From Ceratopteris richardii (taxonomy: Eukaryota > Streptophyta > Polypodiopsida > Polypodiales > Pteridaceae), in contig CM035437.1 in assembly GCA_020310875.1 (NCBI GenBank), positions 50,673,027-50,737,026 on the forward strand: DNA of 64,000 nucleotides. Reading direction: 5' to 3'. Positions 35,202-46,565 of this stretch are shown here, piece by piece; position 1 is the first letter of the stretch, and each line of letters starts with the position of its first letter. Position numbers and translations under genes: made by a program. The notes below the pieces were generated by a model. It was not told the origin of the DNA. It did no database searches and was given only the letters and a program-made list of their open reading frames with translations.

Positions 35202-35996
35202 GAAGTCAAAAGGCATGCACCTAAATCCCTAGAAGAGGCGATTAAGGTTGCCCAGATTTATGAGGATAACTCACGTCTAGATGTCCCGCAAGAAAGTAGT
35301 TATTCCCAGAAGAATAACTTTAAGCGCAAGGGCAAAGGGGCAAGATCGAATGAAAAGCTTACTAAAAAACCTCGTGTTTTTAGACACGTCCTTTCTCCAG
35401 AAGATCATGATAAAGCGCAAAAAGAAAATTTGTGCTTTAAGTGTCTCAAGCGAGGACATCGTAGTTGTGCATGTCTAGTTGGGAGAGAAAGTAAGGGAAA
35501 GGGTAAGCAACAAATACATTTGATTCAAACTTTGGACTTGGATGCAAATTCAAGTGCAAAGAAGGTTCAGATAATGCACTATGACAGTACCCATTCATGT
35601 CAGATCTCAAAAAACATGTGGCAACCTCAAGAGTTTGGTCCACATGATTTGGTCAAGCTGCATGGAACAGTAAAAGGGCACACCATCCAGATAATGGTGG
35701 ATGACTCTGCTACGCATAATTTTATCAATTATGCGTTAGTGAAAAAACTAGCTCTTCCTCAGAAACCATCTCCTCATAAATACATTGTTTCCATGATGCA
35801 TGGTCAAGACACCCGTGTTTGGGACACAATGATATGTAATTTGGAACTAGAAATCCAAGGATTTAAAGACACCTTGGACTTCCAAATAATGAACATGGAT
35901 CGCGTAGATCTGGTATTAGGGAGAGAGTGGCTATGGAGTCTAGGACCTTCATTGACCAGGTGTTATTTTACTAATACTTTGGAATTCCAAGAGTGA
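35202..35996 (+). pseudogene. Gypsy A gag C-terminus and protease
   Basis: Open frame from about 35202 to a TGA at 35994-35996. It starts inside gag (SLEEAIKVAQIYED), continues through a Lys/Arg-rich region to a CCHC zinc knuckle CFKCLKRGHRSCAC, which binds the packaged RNA, and on to a retropepsin-like domain. The protease active site reads VDDSATHNF, where the family normally has Asp-Ser-Gly, so catalysis is probably lost. The flap/second-half motif DLVLGREWL is present. The polyprotein continues only after a frame change near 35990. Confidence 0.8.
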
Positions 35997-36003
35997 TGGT
36001 GTA

Positions 36004-36675
36004 GTGTATAAAATCAAGGGTGAGCATGATGTTCCAAGTATCCCTTTGATTTCATATACTGAACTCAAGAAACTTGTAAATAATGAAGCCAGGACTCAAG
36101 CTTTTCTTGTCCTTGGCACCGATGTAATAGATTCTAATAATATAAATCAAGTTTCTTATGTCTCGTCCTTTATTCCTCGAGAAGTTCATGCTAAATTTAA
36201 CAATTTAATGAAGGAATTTAGAGATGTGTTCCCTAAGGAACTCCCCTACAGCTTGCCACCCTCTCGTGGAAATATCGATCACAACATAGATATGTTTCCG
36301 GGTACCAAGCCAAAATCTCAAAACCCATACCGCCTCCCCTATGTCCAGTATCAAGAAGTAGAAAATCAGATTCAAGAGTATTTGGATAAAGGATTTATCC
36401 GCCCAAGCCAGTCTCCATGGGCAGCACCCATCCTTCTAGTAAAAAAGAAAGATGGAACTATGAGGTTGTGCGTAGATTATAGGGTGTTAAATAATCTTAC
36501 AGTAAAGAACAAGTATCCCATGCCACTAGTCGAAGATCTTTTCGATAGTTTAAAGGGGGCTATAGTCTTCTCTAAAATTGCCAAGGTTATCATCAGATCA
36601 GAATCAAAGATGATGATATTCCCAAGACAGCCTTTCGAACAAAGTTTGGTCACTACGAGTTTTTAGTGATGCCGT
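36004..36675 (+). pseudogene. Gypsy A reverse transcriptase, N-terminal half
   Basis: Follows the protease after a frameshift; SDGVVYKI bridges the two frames at about 35985-36010. RT motifs are readable in order: [56 protein letters not shown]. After FSKI the frame shifts again (a short deletion has removed the segment before GYHQIR), and the other frame carries [20 protein letters not shown]. At 36676 the LTR of a nested element begins. The catalytic Asp-Asp box is absent from the window. Confidence 0.85.
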
Positions 36676-38816
36676 TGTGGAGATGATCGCAATCCGGGTG
36701 GATCGGATCCGGTCGTGGCACACACAGGGTGTATGAAGCTAATGAATGTTGGATGGTTTAAGGACATGAAAGTGAAATTAATTTTGAGTATGGAGAAGAG
36801 AGAGATGTTGAAATGATTATGGGAATGGGAAAGTAGGAGTGCAAGTTAGATTTATGAACATGAATGATAAGAATGAAAGAGAACCATACACATAAATCAA
36901 ATTTGGAAGGAAGAATGGTCCATTGAAGGAGCTTCTTAAACACTTCCTAATTCTAATCCATATGCATAGTCTTCTTTGGATGATATGTATGCATGACGTG
37001 AATAGATGGAATCCTTACACATAAACCAGTTTCGAAAGGAAGAAGGGTCCAATAATATTGGAGCTTCTTATACACTTTTAGAAACTAATCAATATGTATG
37101 GGTATGTATGGATTATATGCATGCAAGTGAATTATGATGATAGAGATTACTCACAAGCTCAAAGAAACATCCTTACTAGTTCAACGCAATACTGCGGAGC
37201 CTTCTCAAACATATATAGAAGACATGTAAAAATACTTAAGAGATTGAGAGAGGAGACAAGAGACAAGTGACAAGTGACATGAATTAAAAGGATTGGAATT
37301 AAGATACATGTATAAGATCGTCGTGGTACGTCAAGCTAGGCAGTCTACTGATCAAAGGTGGTTCTGACCCTCAAACCATGACAGTTCAACCGAATGTCAC
37401 ACGTAAGAAGGTGAGTTCCACTCCAGTGACCCTATGTATGTCTAGGCTCGTAACGTCTAACTAAAGAAGTCTAAGACTCATTAAAATCAGATCTAACTCA
37501 CTCACACGCTCCACCGAGGGTGAGTCAAGATAGAGATGCTGGTTTCAAGAGCCTATCCTAGATTGGAGTTCTAACTTAAATTTGAAACTAGGTACTATAC
37601 TCATACTAGCTCACCTTGGATCCTCACTCGCTCAACCGAGGGTGATCGACTCAAGGAAACTGTAAGCTAGCATGAGCCCTATGGATGCCTAACAATGATG
37701 CTCTAGGAGTTTGGAGGGGGGTTTATATAGTTTTTTGAATGAATTTGGGCCATTGGATCTAGAGAAATCAACTCTCAACTCTAGGATCACTACTTTCGAT
37801 TACAACCATTTGATTAATCAAATCAATGGCTTGGAATTGTTCTTTCTATCAAATCTAGTGTAAAGGAGTGAAATTTAGGCGCCCTCATTCTCCACCATTG
37901 GATATGGGGATGATCTGGACCGTCGGATCAGTGCTGACATCAATTCGGATAAGATAAACCAATATTTTTGGAGAAAAGCTGCATTATTGATCTTTGATTA
38001 TAAAAAAAATCTTCTTTTATGGAAAAACTCGTGGATCCTCCTTGCTTTAAGCATAAGTGCATCTCCACCCTTGAATATGAGCTCATCTTGATCGTACAAC
38101 ATGGCTCAATCAGCTTTCGCCATGTGGTGGCCCTTCAACCCTTCAATTTGCTTAAACTAGAAAACTGCGATGATCCTGAAAACTGGACTTTGTACTCTTT
38201 GACCCTCCAAATAGGCTTTGATGAAGATGAAACTTTGTAGGACTATGTTTCCAAAGATCTCCTTCAGGAATATGCAGAAAAAACTCCCATCTGAATCTCC
38301 CTTGTACAAGTTTGACTACATTTGGAAGCTTGCAAGGTGGCATTAAGGTGTCTAAGAAGCTCTGATAGCCTTGAAAATTTGTACAAATATGTAGCCACAT
38401 ATGATCTTTATACATGCCAAACCATATGGCTAACATAAAATTCTATACATGAATTTGTAGGATCAAACTAGAAAAATTACATTTTTACAAAATGAACATA
38501 GCATATCAATGTGCTACAAAATCCATTTTCTGCTGAAATTTAGGCTATAGACTGCCTTCGACAATCTTTACAAGTATATGGATTTTCATCTAATTTGGTG
38601 ACAATGAAATTTTTGCCCTAATTTCCCAACTTTGACCAGCTTTGACCAGCTTTGACCGCTACCATGGACTTTCTTGATTTCTTTGAAACTTTGTATGTGA
38701 CCTTCCTTTGACATCCTTGATGCATCCTGGACTTCTCGGGGAATTTTGGCTACCTTCACCAAATTTGTTTTTTGTAGGCCTTCACAAGTGAGAGAGGAGA
38801 GAAAATCTCGACGTTA
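36676..38816 (-). repeat. 3' LTR of gypsy B (left copy)
   Basis: Matches the right LTR over 36676-37927. It probably extends to about 38816, because the first purine-rich tract (minus strand AGTGGGGGCG) is at 38817-38830 rather than at 37928. In the element's direction it would open TAACGTCG (perhaps a mutated TG) and close CTCCACA. Two small frames within it (38019 plus, 38152 minus) have no recognisable product. The outer boundary is uncertain. Confidence 0.6.
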
Positions 38817-38830
38817 TTCGCCCCCACTAA
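38817..38830 (-). other. Polypurine tract of gypsy B
   Basis: On the minus strand TTAGTGGGGGCG, the only strong G-rich purine tract between the pol stop codon and the left LTR. Confidence 0.5.
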
Positions 38831-40046
38831 ACCTGCGATTCCTCCGGAAGCGCCACTCTAGCATCTGTGAAAAACAAAATGTTCCAGGCATCAAATTCTT
38901 TTATAGGTAACATAAGAAACATGGAAGGAAAATTGATTATATGCATGAATCAGTAGGTAACGTGACATGAAGCAAAATTTTCATGAAAGAAAGAATTGAA
39001 ACAGGCAACATGAATATGCATGAACAAATAGGCAACATATATGCAAATGAACAAGCAACATTGGCAACAAGAAAGGAAAAAAACAAGCATCAATATGAAG
39101 TGGAAGTGGATGTATTGAGTCGTTTTAAGCATCAGTTCCTCTCATCTTGAAGAAAATTTTGTACCTTTTTCATAAAGCAATCTACCTTAAATATGATTAT
39201 AAACAAAGATTTAAGATTTTCAAGAGACATCTTTCATCTTTAGCTTATTTTAGATCAACTCCTTTCCTACATAAATATGAATATGCTCTTTCTCTAATAA
39301 CATGCAAGGAAATCTAACTAAACTCCACTAATGCATAAATCTGCCTATATAGCCCGTGATTTATTCTACTATGCCTCTTTATCCTCCTTTGGCTTGCTTT
39401 TTTTTTTTGTTTTTTTTTTTTTATGATGATGATGATTCGGCAACTTTATGGTTACGATCACTTTTTTGGGGTAGAAGAAAGTGTAAACTTCTTGGTAACA
39501 TGTAGCAACTTTTTTTTTTTGATGATGGGGAAAAATTAAACCCCGATACAAGGTACAACCATTTTTGATGACGGAGAATAGTCGTTTAAACTCCGATACA
39601 AGTGCTGTGAGATGGACTAAGGATGTAGAAACATGCAATAGCAGGAGCTAGGATTTCAACAATTATGCTTTCGATACAGGATACATATGCATGTTTATAT
39701 ATGAAAGTCTTGTCACCAAAATAAACCTCCAAATCTACATGCCCTATCTTTCCACAATCCTAGATTATAAACAATTTCTTGGTAGATAAGTTACTACTTA
39801 AGATAAAATTTTACACAAGTAGAGAAATCATCATTTGCCTTTTTTGACTCAAGTGATGTGGATATGCAATGCGATGCAAAGACTGAAAAAAACATGCATG
39901 AAACAAGCATGGAAAAAAAATAGAATGAACTTGAAAAAAAAAACAAAGCAACATGAACTTGAAAAATTAATGATCTTTTTATACTTTTTTTTTACAATTC
40001 CTTTTTTATTTTATTTTTATTTTTTTTAAAACATGGATATTCCTGT
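38831..40046 (-). other. 3' untranslated internal region of gypsy B
   Basis: About 1.2 kb between the pol stop and the polypurine tract. AT-rich, with several homopolymer T runs (for example 39398-39421 and 39980-40027). No supported gene. Confidence 0.5.
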
Positions 40047-43000
40047 TTATGAATCGGCCTCATTGTTGTCATCTTCTTCAATGTCCTCATCCAAAATGTA
40101 CTCGTCATTATCACGTTTCTTGAATAGCTTTATCCTTTTACCTGCAATCAAAGTTTTTAGTGCAACACCATTTAATTCACAAAGAGCATACGTACCATTG
40201 TTGTTGAATTTTGATACTATGTATGGCCCAAACCACCGTTGAGTGAGCTTTTTGCGTGCATCATATTGAGAGTCAAATGTACTATCATAAATGAGCACCC
40301 AATCTCCTACTTCAATTGGATTAGGATGCAGTCGATGAGTTTTATCAAAATAATGCTTATTCTTCATTCTAGATTCTCTTAATTTTTCAACAACATCATC
40401 AAGTCTTACTTTACCTTGTTCTAACTGTTTAATGCGCAAACTCAAAAAGTCATCAGTAGACATGTTTTCAGACCAAGGCAAATTTGACCATGCGGAAATA
40501 TGAGATTGAATTGGAAACAATGGTTTTTGACAGTACATAAGTTCAGCAGGCATATACCCAGTAGTACGTGTGCATGTCATTCTATCTGCCCAAAGTGCAA
40601 AAGGTAAGAATCCAGGCCATTGTTTGATGTCACCATTACATGCTTTAGATATGGCTTTCACAATAGGTGGATGCCCTCTCTCTATTTTACCATTGGCCTC
40701 TGGATTATATGCAGTAGTGAGAGACAAACGAATACCGTGACGCTCAAAGAACTCTTTAGCTTCTCTCGCATTTAACTCTCCACAATCGGCAACTACTTTC
40801 TCTATGTACCCAAAGCGACTTATGACATCTTCAAGCAAGAATTTGCAAACATTGTAAGTGTTCTTAGATCGTAGTGCACGTCCCTCTACATGATTAGTTA
40901 AGTCTTCTCTTGCAAGTACAATGTAACGCATTTTGTCGATACCTTTAGGCATAGTTACAAGATCTACTACCCACTTGTAGTGAATACAAGGTGGATAAGT
41001 AGGATGCAACAGATCTCTATGTTTGACTGATGAATGAAGTTGACAAGTAGAACATGTAGAAACATAGCTACTAATGTCAACATACATCCTAGGCCAATAA
41101 TAGGTACTTCTAATTTTTTCATATGTTCCAAAAAATCCTTTATGACCTGCCCATAATGTCTCATGCATTTCCTTCATTACTTGCAATTGAAGACCTCTCT
41201 TTCCTAGGACTCGTTGTGGATTCTTAACCTTACCCTTAGCATGTCTCCAAAGATAACCATTACATAGGAAAAATTTATAAGCTCGTTTCCTAATGTTACG
41301 GAATCTATTCGTAGTCCAGCTAGGTAATGGTTGTAGTGTACTCAGATACTTTCCTATGTCTCTCCATTCATCTTCGTACTCAGACTCATGAAATTTCTCA
41401 TACTCATATATATGTGGAACATAGTCAACTAAATTCACATTCTTTATTAGATCACTTTCAAGATCATCATCAAATCTAGCTCTCGATAGCATATCAGCAA
41501 CTGAGTTTGACTTACCTGAAATATGAACTAACTCAGGATTTATGAACTTAATATATGAGATCCATCTAAGCATGGCTATATCAGGAGATGAACGATTGGC
41601 TATCATTCCAATGAGAGGCAAACAATCAGTCTCAACTTTGACATTTGCACCAATGAAATATTCTTTGTCTGTTTTCAAAGCTGTTACCATACCCCATAGT
41701 TCTCGTTTGATCTGTGGATATTTTCGTTGTGTTTCATGTAGAATTTTGGCACCAAACCTAATTGCATATCTATTCCCTTCACTATCATCTTGACTTATGA
41801 CCCAACCTATACCAATAGGACTAGTATCAACAGTCAATATAATAGGTTTGTTAGCAGAATAGTCTACACGCTTAAGGATGGGAGCTTCAAGCAATAATTT
41901 CTTCAATTTACGCATAGCTTGAGTGTGTTTGTCAGTCCAAATAAATTTTCGTTTCTTTCTCAACAAGTCATAAAGACAATCAGCAACATGAGCAAAGTGT
42001 GGGATCCAAATAACATAAAAGATGCACGCACCAAGAAATCTACGTACCTCACTCACGTTGTTACATGTTTCAGAAATCTTGCTAATGGCATCAACTTTTT
42101 GTGGGTATGGCTTTCGACCATAATGGCCACATAAATGTCCAACAATAAGCACCTCGTTGACACCAAAAACAGATTTCTCTATGGAAAATGTGAGACCTAC
42201 CTCTTCAAATTGTTGAAATATTCTTTCATTATCAGAGATATGGTCAAGAATAAATTTACAACATCCAGATGAATCTAAAGTAATGTCCTTTACATGTTCC
42301 TCACTCCCTTTAATTGGAATATCATCAATGAATGGCATAGTTATATGAGGGATAAAATCATGTAAGATCATATTCATAGCACTCATCATATGAGCCACAG
42401 AATTGTTCGCTCCTTGAGGTAAAGTACACATTCGCACTAAGCCTAAAGGAGTTTTCATTGTGGTTATGTCACGACTATCAGTTGCTAATTGGAATTGGTC
42501 ATATCCCGAATATAAATCACCCATTGAATATATAGAATGTCCTGAAAATGATTCAGCAAACTCATCTACAATGGGTCCTGTTCCTACATTCCTTATGGTG
42601 ACTTTATTGACAAGTTGGAGATCTTGAATAAAACGTAGTTTCCCATTCTTTTTAGGCACAGTGAACCATCTGTTTGAGTAAGGTGCAAAAGATGGCTCTA
42701 AAATTCTCATGTTTATCTTCTCCTTAAGTAGTTTCATAAGCTCAGGTAAGTGAGCCTTTGGAACATGTATAGGACGAAGATTCCATGGAATATGTGGAAT
42801 AGTAAAGATTATCATGGGTGCAACTAGCTTAGGATCTACACAACCAATCTCATGAGGATACATAGTAAAGGCTTTTCCATGGCTCCGTATAACTCTCTCA
42901 AATTTATCTCTCTCTGCTGGCAAAAGAAAGTCATCATCTCTACCAATTTTCACATGTTTGATTGTCTCCTCCGTGAATTTATGTCCTATGTTTTTCTTAT

Positions 43001-43418
43001 CCCGAAGAATTGGATCATTTTTCACATCAATAATTTTTTCATTACTTCCTTGAGGTAATGGTTGAGCTATGGGTTTGATTTTTTTGTCTACAATTTTGTA
43101 CTTTGTTTCAACTAAGGCATCATGTGTTTGGTTAAATGTTGAGCACTTGTCAACATTGAGAGCATACTCTTGGATTAGAGCATACTCATCAAGGGAAGAA
43201 AGAAGAATAATATGGGAATTAGAACTTTGTTGAAGATATAACTCTAACTCCTCAAGAGTAGAGAAACAATGAGATGTTTCAATCACATGCTCAATGTTCT
43301 CATCATGTTCCATGATTTTGTTGTTTTTATAATTTTTTTGGGTTTTTTGGATAAAAGACTTGGACAATTGACTCTTATGAAGAAAATCTAATCTAGAATG
43401 TGGAAAACAAAGTGACAA
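40047..43418 (-). CDS. Gypsy B pol: reverse transcriptase, RNase H, integrase (intact frame)
   Basis: Uninterrupted frame of 1,123 codons; the likely functional start is the ATG at residue 36 (MEHDENIEH). RT: KLRFIQDLQLVNK, catalytic Asp301 (YSMGDLYSGYD), and Asp365/Asp366 in MPFIDDIPIKG, where most gypsy elements have a Tyr-x-Asp-Asp box. RNase H: Asp531, Glu573, Asp598, Asp642 (NSVADMLSR). Integrase: zinc finger His752/His759/Cys789/Cys792, then the triad Asp819 (VVDLVTMP), Asp878 (VADCGELN), Glu913 (NGKIERGH). A C-terminal region (WVLIYDS, RWFGPYIV) precedes an acidic tail. No chromodomain is evident. All catalytic residues are present, so the enzyme could be active. Confidence 0.93.
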   Translation of the reverse strand: MSLCFPHSRLDFLHKSQLSKSFIQKTQKNYKNNKIMEHDENIEHVIETSHCFSTLEELELYLQQSSNSHIILLSSLDEYALIQEYALNVDKCSTFNQTHDALVETKYKIVDKKIKPIAQPLPQGSNEKIIDVKNDPILRDKKNIGHKFTEETIKHVKIGRDDDFLLPAERDKFERVIRSHGKAFTMYPHEIGCVDPKLVAPMIIFTIPHIPWNLRPIHVPKAHLPELMKLLKEKINMRILEPSFAPYSNRWFTVPKKNGKLRFIQDLQLVNKVTIRNVGTGPIVDEFAESFSGHSIYSMGDLYSGYDQFQLATDSRDITTMKTPLGLVRMCTLPQGANNSVAHMMSAMNMILHDFIPHITMPFIDDIPIKGSEEHVKDITLDSSGCCKFILDHISDNERIFQQFEEVGLTFSIEKSVFGVNEVLIVGHLCGHYGRKPYPQKVDAISKISETCNNVSEVRRFLGACIFYVIWIPHFAHVADCLYDLLRKKRKFIWTDKHTQAMRKLKKLLLEAPILKRVDYSANKPIILTVDTSPIGIGWVISQDDSEGNRYAIRFGAKILHETQRKYPQIKRELWGMVTALKTDKEYFIGANVKVETDCLPLIGMIANRSSPDIAMLRWISYIKFINPELVHISGKSNSVADMLSRARFDDDLESDLIKNVNLVDYVPHIYEYEKFHESEYEDEWRDIGKYLSTLQPLPSWTTNRFRNIRKRAYKFFLCNGYLWRHAKGKVKNPQRVLGKRGLQLQVMKEMHETLWAGHKGFFGTYEKIRSTYYWPRMYVDISSYVSTCSTCQLHSSVKHRDLLHPTYPPCIHYKWVVDLVTMPKGIDKMRYIVLAREDLTNHVEGRALRSKNTYNVCKFLLEDVISRFGYIEKVVADCGELNAREAKEFFERHGIRLSLTTAYNPEANGKIERGHPPIVKAISKACNGDIKQWPGFLPFALWADRMTCTRTTGYMPAELMYCQKPLFPIQSHISAWSNLPWSENMSTDDFLSLRIKQLEQGKVRLDDVVEKLRESRMKNKHYFDKTHRLHPNPIEVGDWVLIYDSTFDSQYDARKKLTQRWFGPYIVSKFNNNGTYALCELNGVALKTLIAGKRIKLFKKRDNDEYILDEDIEEDDNNEADS

Positions 43419-43597
43419 ACTATTTTACATGTTGGTTGGATGCGAGATGTCAAACCAATATCCACTGTTGTCTCGCTCAACAATGGATTCTATCCGAAAT
43501 TTTGATCATATGTAGCTCCAAACATGAATCGAGGTGCACAATCACTACAAGCATGCTCATGACCCTGAGTAACAATAGGTTTCTTTCTAATTGACAA

Positions 43598-44362
43598 TCA
43601 ATTCCTAGGATGATTCACTCCTACCGTCATGACTTGAAGTGATTGCATTCCATCCTTAGACTTAAATCTAGCATAGGTAGACCCATCATCCATGGCTTTA
43701 GTTTCCATACGACTCTCACAAATAAAGGGTTGACCTAAGAGAACTTCATAGGAGCAATTATCTTGAATAAAAAAGTGAAACTCTTGTGTGATTCCTCCTA
43801 TGGATATGGGCACACTAGCACAAGCTCCATATAGGATACCTACACCATTATCTGCAGTTCTCATACGCCATCCACAATCTTTATCTATGGGCCATCGAAA
43901 CTTATCATAGACTTCTCTTGAAATCACATTGATTTCAGAGCCGGAATCTACTAATGCATTTACAGTGATAGTGTTCTTATCATTTCCTATTTTAACATGC
44001 ATCTCTGATGTACCTCTAGACCAAAATGTTCTTTTAAAGTGACTTTCAGGATTGTTTTCATGATTTTCATGGTCAGGTTGAATAGGTCCTAAGAAATTTT
44101 TATTAACATTTACTTCATCATCATCAAAGTCCTCTTCATCAGATTCATCAAAGTTTAAGGCTTCATTCATAGCTTGATCTTGATCTAGAGAATCTTGCAT
44201 CTCAATATCTAGATTAAGCGGAAACCTCTTCCTTTTAATTAGGCCGATAAAGTTATCTTTAAAAACAGGCTTTGCAATAGAGAAAACTTGTTCTAAAGAC
44301 ATAGTCACTTGACTCTTAAGCAAAATGTCATCTAAAATCTCCATAGGATCTATTTTTCTCAA
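43598..44362 (-). pseudogene. Gypsy B protease region
   Basis: A 254-codon frame carrying a retropepsin active site ALVDSGSEINVIS, with the second-half motif SYEVLLGQPFI about 70 residues later. A Glu/Asp-rich spacer (DESDEEDFDDDE) precedes it. The frame has no ATG at its head; it continues the gag frame through two frame changes, at an A-run near 44575 and another near 44355. About 180 bases separate its stop from the pol frame, which lies in a third phase, so pol expression would need reinitiation or shifting, or the region is mutated. Confidence 0.75.
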
Positions 44363-44550
44363 TTTCTGAAATCAAGATGGCTTTAGGTTTTCTCTTTGGT
44401 TTCTTTTGTTTTTGCTCAGGGTCTTGTTTTTGTTCATGTTCTCGTGTTTGGTCTTCAGTTTGTTTTGATTGTTCTTGTTTATCTAAAGGCTTTGGTTCTG
44501 TTTTTCTTTGCTTTGTCTTCTTCCCTTTTTGTTTCTCCTCTTGTTTTTGT

Positions 44551-46509
44551 TCATTGGGTTGTGATTCTTGTTTTTTTATCTTTGTATTGTGATGTTTCTC
44601 CTTGCTCTATGATTGTTTCTATTCCCTCTGAGGTTTGTTTTCGTGTCACTCTTCTTTCACTAGGCTCAGCTTCATCTCTTTTTCGTTTTTCTTCTACATT
44701 GGATATGCGAGAAATAAGAGATTGATCTTCTATTGGTGATTCCCAAGCCGTTATTCTCCTAATCTCATCTCGTGCTCTTACTAAAGCCTCTATGGAAAAA
44801 TCACCTTCCTTTGTGGGTTTACTTGATTCCACTTGTTCATCAAGAGCTTCTAGTTTCACTCCTCTAGTTCCTACATCTGTTATGGTTATATTTTCATAGT
44901 GTTTTTTCATTCCTCCCTTACCATAATTTCCTTGCAAAGGTAGCCTAGATCGATAGTCACAGATTTTCTTGTCTATGTCTATTACTAGTCGTTGCTCCTT
45001 AGCAGCCTTCAATAGTTCACAATCTCTCAAAAAGTGCTCTAACGAATCACACCAAGGACACCTACGAGGGCCACGCACAAAACCATTTTGATTTTGAGGA
45101 TTTTGATTAACTTGTGGTGGGAAATTTTGAAATTGAGGATTTTGTTGATAAGGTATTGCTTGAACAGGATAATTAGGATTTTGAAAAGGCAATTGATGTA
45201 TTTGAGGAGCTTGAGGAGCAACATGTGGTACTTGAGGTGCAAGAGGAGCTTCCATATTATATGGTTGATGATTTTGAAAATTTTGATTTTGAGGATTTTG
45301 AAAAGCTATTTGAGAAGCTTGAGGATACATGTTTTGATACATTTGAGGATTTTACACATGAGGATGAGGATTTTGCATTGAAGGATTATGCATTAGAGGA
45401 ACTTGATATGCTTGAGTAGGAGCTACTTGTGGATTTTGATTGGTAGCTATAACATGTTGATTAGGCTCTTGAAAAGACATTGGGCTCATTTGATTTTGGA
45501 AAGTTTTGGTGTAATTAGATTGTAAAGCATCTATAGTCTTGGCCAAATTGGATTGTGTAGCAATAAGGCTTTCCATTTGCCTAGTGAAAATTTCCACTTG
45601 AGATTGTTCAACTACACTTTTATTTGGCTCTACTTTAAAACCTTGAGTAGGCTCCATCATTTGAGGAATAGGAGTAGAGTCAAAAAGCATAGCATGTGAT
45701 TGTTCTCTAACTTGCTCCTTAGTTTGTGGAAGGCTAGCTTGAGGAAGACTAGTTTGCTCATAAAGCATGGATTGCCTTTGATGTCTATGGGCTACAACCT
45801 CTACTACTTTACACACTTTTTGCCAATTGTTAGTAAGACCATCGCGCTTATCCGGTTCTTCTAATCGCCGTTCAACTTCCCTACAAGTTTCAGGATGAAG
45901 AAGCTTAAGAAAATTGATCACAAGATCAAGTTCCAAAGTTATCTTATCCTCATCAGGAAGTTGCTCATAGCGTCTAATATACTCATTTTGTAAGTGAGTA
46001 ATAGAGCTACTAGGCTTTGGGGAATTGACCCATCGTAAGAATCCATCTCGATTATGTTGGCTATAATCTTCAAGATAGAATTCTTTGAGCATCTCCTTTA
46101 TAAAATCACTCCAAGGAAGACTATCATATTGAGTGACACGATTTATGATAGAGCTATCAACAATTCGTTCAAAGAATGATATCAAAAGATCTTCGGGAAG
46201 ACCAAAAATCATAGCTTGCTCTTCAAACAAATCTAAGTAGCTTGTGATGTTGATGCCATTGAATTTTCCCTTCTCTCTCAACATAGAAGAGACTATTCTT
46301 TGGCCTTCTTTCTCAACAATAAGGGATTTGAATCCTTCCTCCATCTTATGTGAATAAGCAAGTGATGCACGATGCTCTAGATCTCTCACAAATGCGTTTA
46401 CTTCACGGCAAAGATGTGCACGATACTGTGAGAAATCCAGTGCAACACTCAAGACTGATGATGATGATATGATGAGGATGAAAAATATGAAACAAAGGAT
46501 ATGGATCAC
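44551..46509 (-). pseudogene. Gypsy B gag, split by one TAA
   Basis: One frame from 46509 to 44551, interrupted only by a TAA at 45352-45354. The reading GTG-TAA-AAT-CCT-CAA sits in an Asn-Pro-Gln-rich repeat, so a CAA-to-TAA change is likely. The N-terminal 250 residues form the capsid-like part (DLFEEQAMIFGLPEDLL, YIRRYEQLPDEDK). Next is a Gln/Pro-rich linker, then a zinc knuckle CPWCDSLEHFLRDC of the CX2CX4HX4C type, then a charged tail. The first residues look like a hydrophobic leader (MIHILCFIFFILIISSSS), unusual for gag; the true start may be further in. Confidence 0.8.
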
Positions 46510-46565
46510 AACCTCCCAACAAGATCAGAAGCAAATGCCACGAAGCGTTTCACGTCGGGTTCAAA

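Larger units (their letters stand above)
35202..36675 (+). mobile_element. Gypsy retrotransposon A, left part (gag-PR-RT)
   Basis: Decayed plus-strand Ty3/gypsy element lacking a 5' LTR: similarity begins inside gag at about 35205. The element resumes at 47820 with RNase H-integrase, the gap being filled by another retrotransposon. About 130-150 codons of RT, including the catalytic Tyr-x-Asp-Asp box, are missing between the two parts. Confidence 0.85.

Noticed and set aside
38019-38436. Small frames inside the left LTR of gypsy B
   Set aside because: They lie in an LTR, and no motif is recognisable.
43547-43559. CACTACAAGCATG as another CACTA end
   Set aside because: Only the first eight or so bases match and it lies inside gypsy B between protease and pol; no subterminal repeats accompany it.
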